Under the pieces are notes generated by a model, which did no database searches, was not told the DNA's origin, and saw nothing but the letters and a program-made list of their open reading frames with translations. The position numbers were made by a program, and so were the translations under genes. Shown one piece after another: positions 5,625 through 5,626 of a stretch of DNA of 5,626 nucleotides. The stretch's first letter is position 1; each line of letters opens with the position of its first letter. Source of the stretch: Halothiobacillus neapolitanus (GTDB lineage: Bacteria; Pseudomonadota; Gammaproteobacteria; Halothiobacillales; Halothiobacillaceae); NCBI GenBank assembly GCA_020721485.1, contig DYMR01000128.1:1-5626 (forward strand), read 5' to 3'.

Positions 5625-5626
5625 TG

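Larger units (their letters stand above)
5381..5626. repeat. Tandem array of imperfect 52-63 nt palindrome-rich repeats (at least four units)
   Basis: Units start at 5381, 5441, 5493 and 5556; the last reaches the window edge, so the array may continue. Each opens with TTGGCCTGCCACAGGCGGTT or a variant (unit 1 has GCGCG in place of ACAGG; unit 3 has GGT for GGC). Units 1 and 4 follow with GGGTGTTACACCC (5407-5419, 5580-5592). Every unit then has a C-run, TTGA and G-run palindrome: around 5423-5432, 5475-5486, 5535-5549 and 5590-5612. Bases 5340-5360 look like a decayed palindrome of an earlier unit. The C-run/TTGA/G-run element resembles extragenic palindromes scattered through many proteobacterial genomes, recalled from general knowledge and not searched. 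There are no identical spacers, so it is not CRISPR. It lies 53 nt after the EAL gene. Confidence 0.85.

Noticed and set aside
5381..5626. CRISPR array.
   Set aside because: Repeat units are imperfect and of unequal length, their internal parts are themselves repeated rather than unique spacers, and no cas gene is present.

Overview
The window has the gene content and order of a gammaproteobacterial chromosome with moderately high GC. The strongest evidence is the ygfB-pepP-ubiH cluster, transcribed leftward and divergent from a small coiled-coil gene plus zapA, an arrangement familiar from Gammaproteobacteria such as Pseudomonas and Escherichia. I cannot name the species. The lineage may be a free-living, non-enteric one, because the gene after zapA differs from the enteric layout.

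Left half (1-2333, minus strand): ygfB (UPF0149 family), then pepP (Xaa-Pro aminopeptidase), then the start of ubiH (FAD-dependent ubiquinone hydroxylase), which runs off the left edge. The ygfB-pepP gap is 58 nt. pepP and ubiH overlap by four bases (ATGA), so this is one operon with likely translational coupling. The true pepP start is at 1714, set by an AGGAG six bases upstream.

Middle (2334-2483): a 150-nt divergent intergenic region that must carry the promoters for both operons. Only one weak promoter candidate is visible.

Right half (2484-5328, plus strand): a short coiled-coil gene (TIGR02449-like), zapA overlapping it by ATGA, and, after 44 nt, a 742-residue membrane protein. That protein has a MASE1-like multi-TM sensor region, a GGDEF domain whose signature is destroyed (RPGLF), and an EAL domain that keeps all its recognisable catalytic residues. 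The inferred role is a c-di-GMP phosphodiesterase with a non-catalytic GGDEF domain, co-transcribed with an FtsZ-ring assembly gene. In many relatives the space after zapA holds 6S RNA (ssrS) and ygfA; here there is no room for 6S RNA between zapA and the next gene.

Right end (5329-5626): non-coding and G-rich on the plus strand, with at least four tandem copies of a 52-63 nt imperfect repeat. Each unit begins with TTGGCCTGCCACAGGCGGTT or a variant and contains several small palindromes, one of which keeps its pairing while its sequence changes. The last copy ends in a four-tract G-quadruplex motif at the window edge. This array is the least explained part of the window. I see no mobile element, CRISPR array, tRNA or rRNA, and no convincing new multi-gene system.
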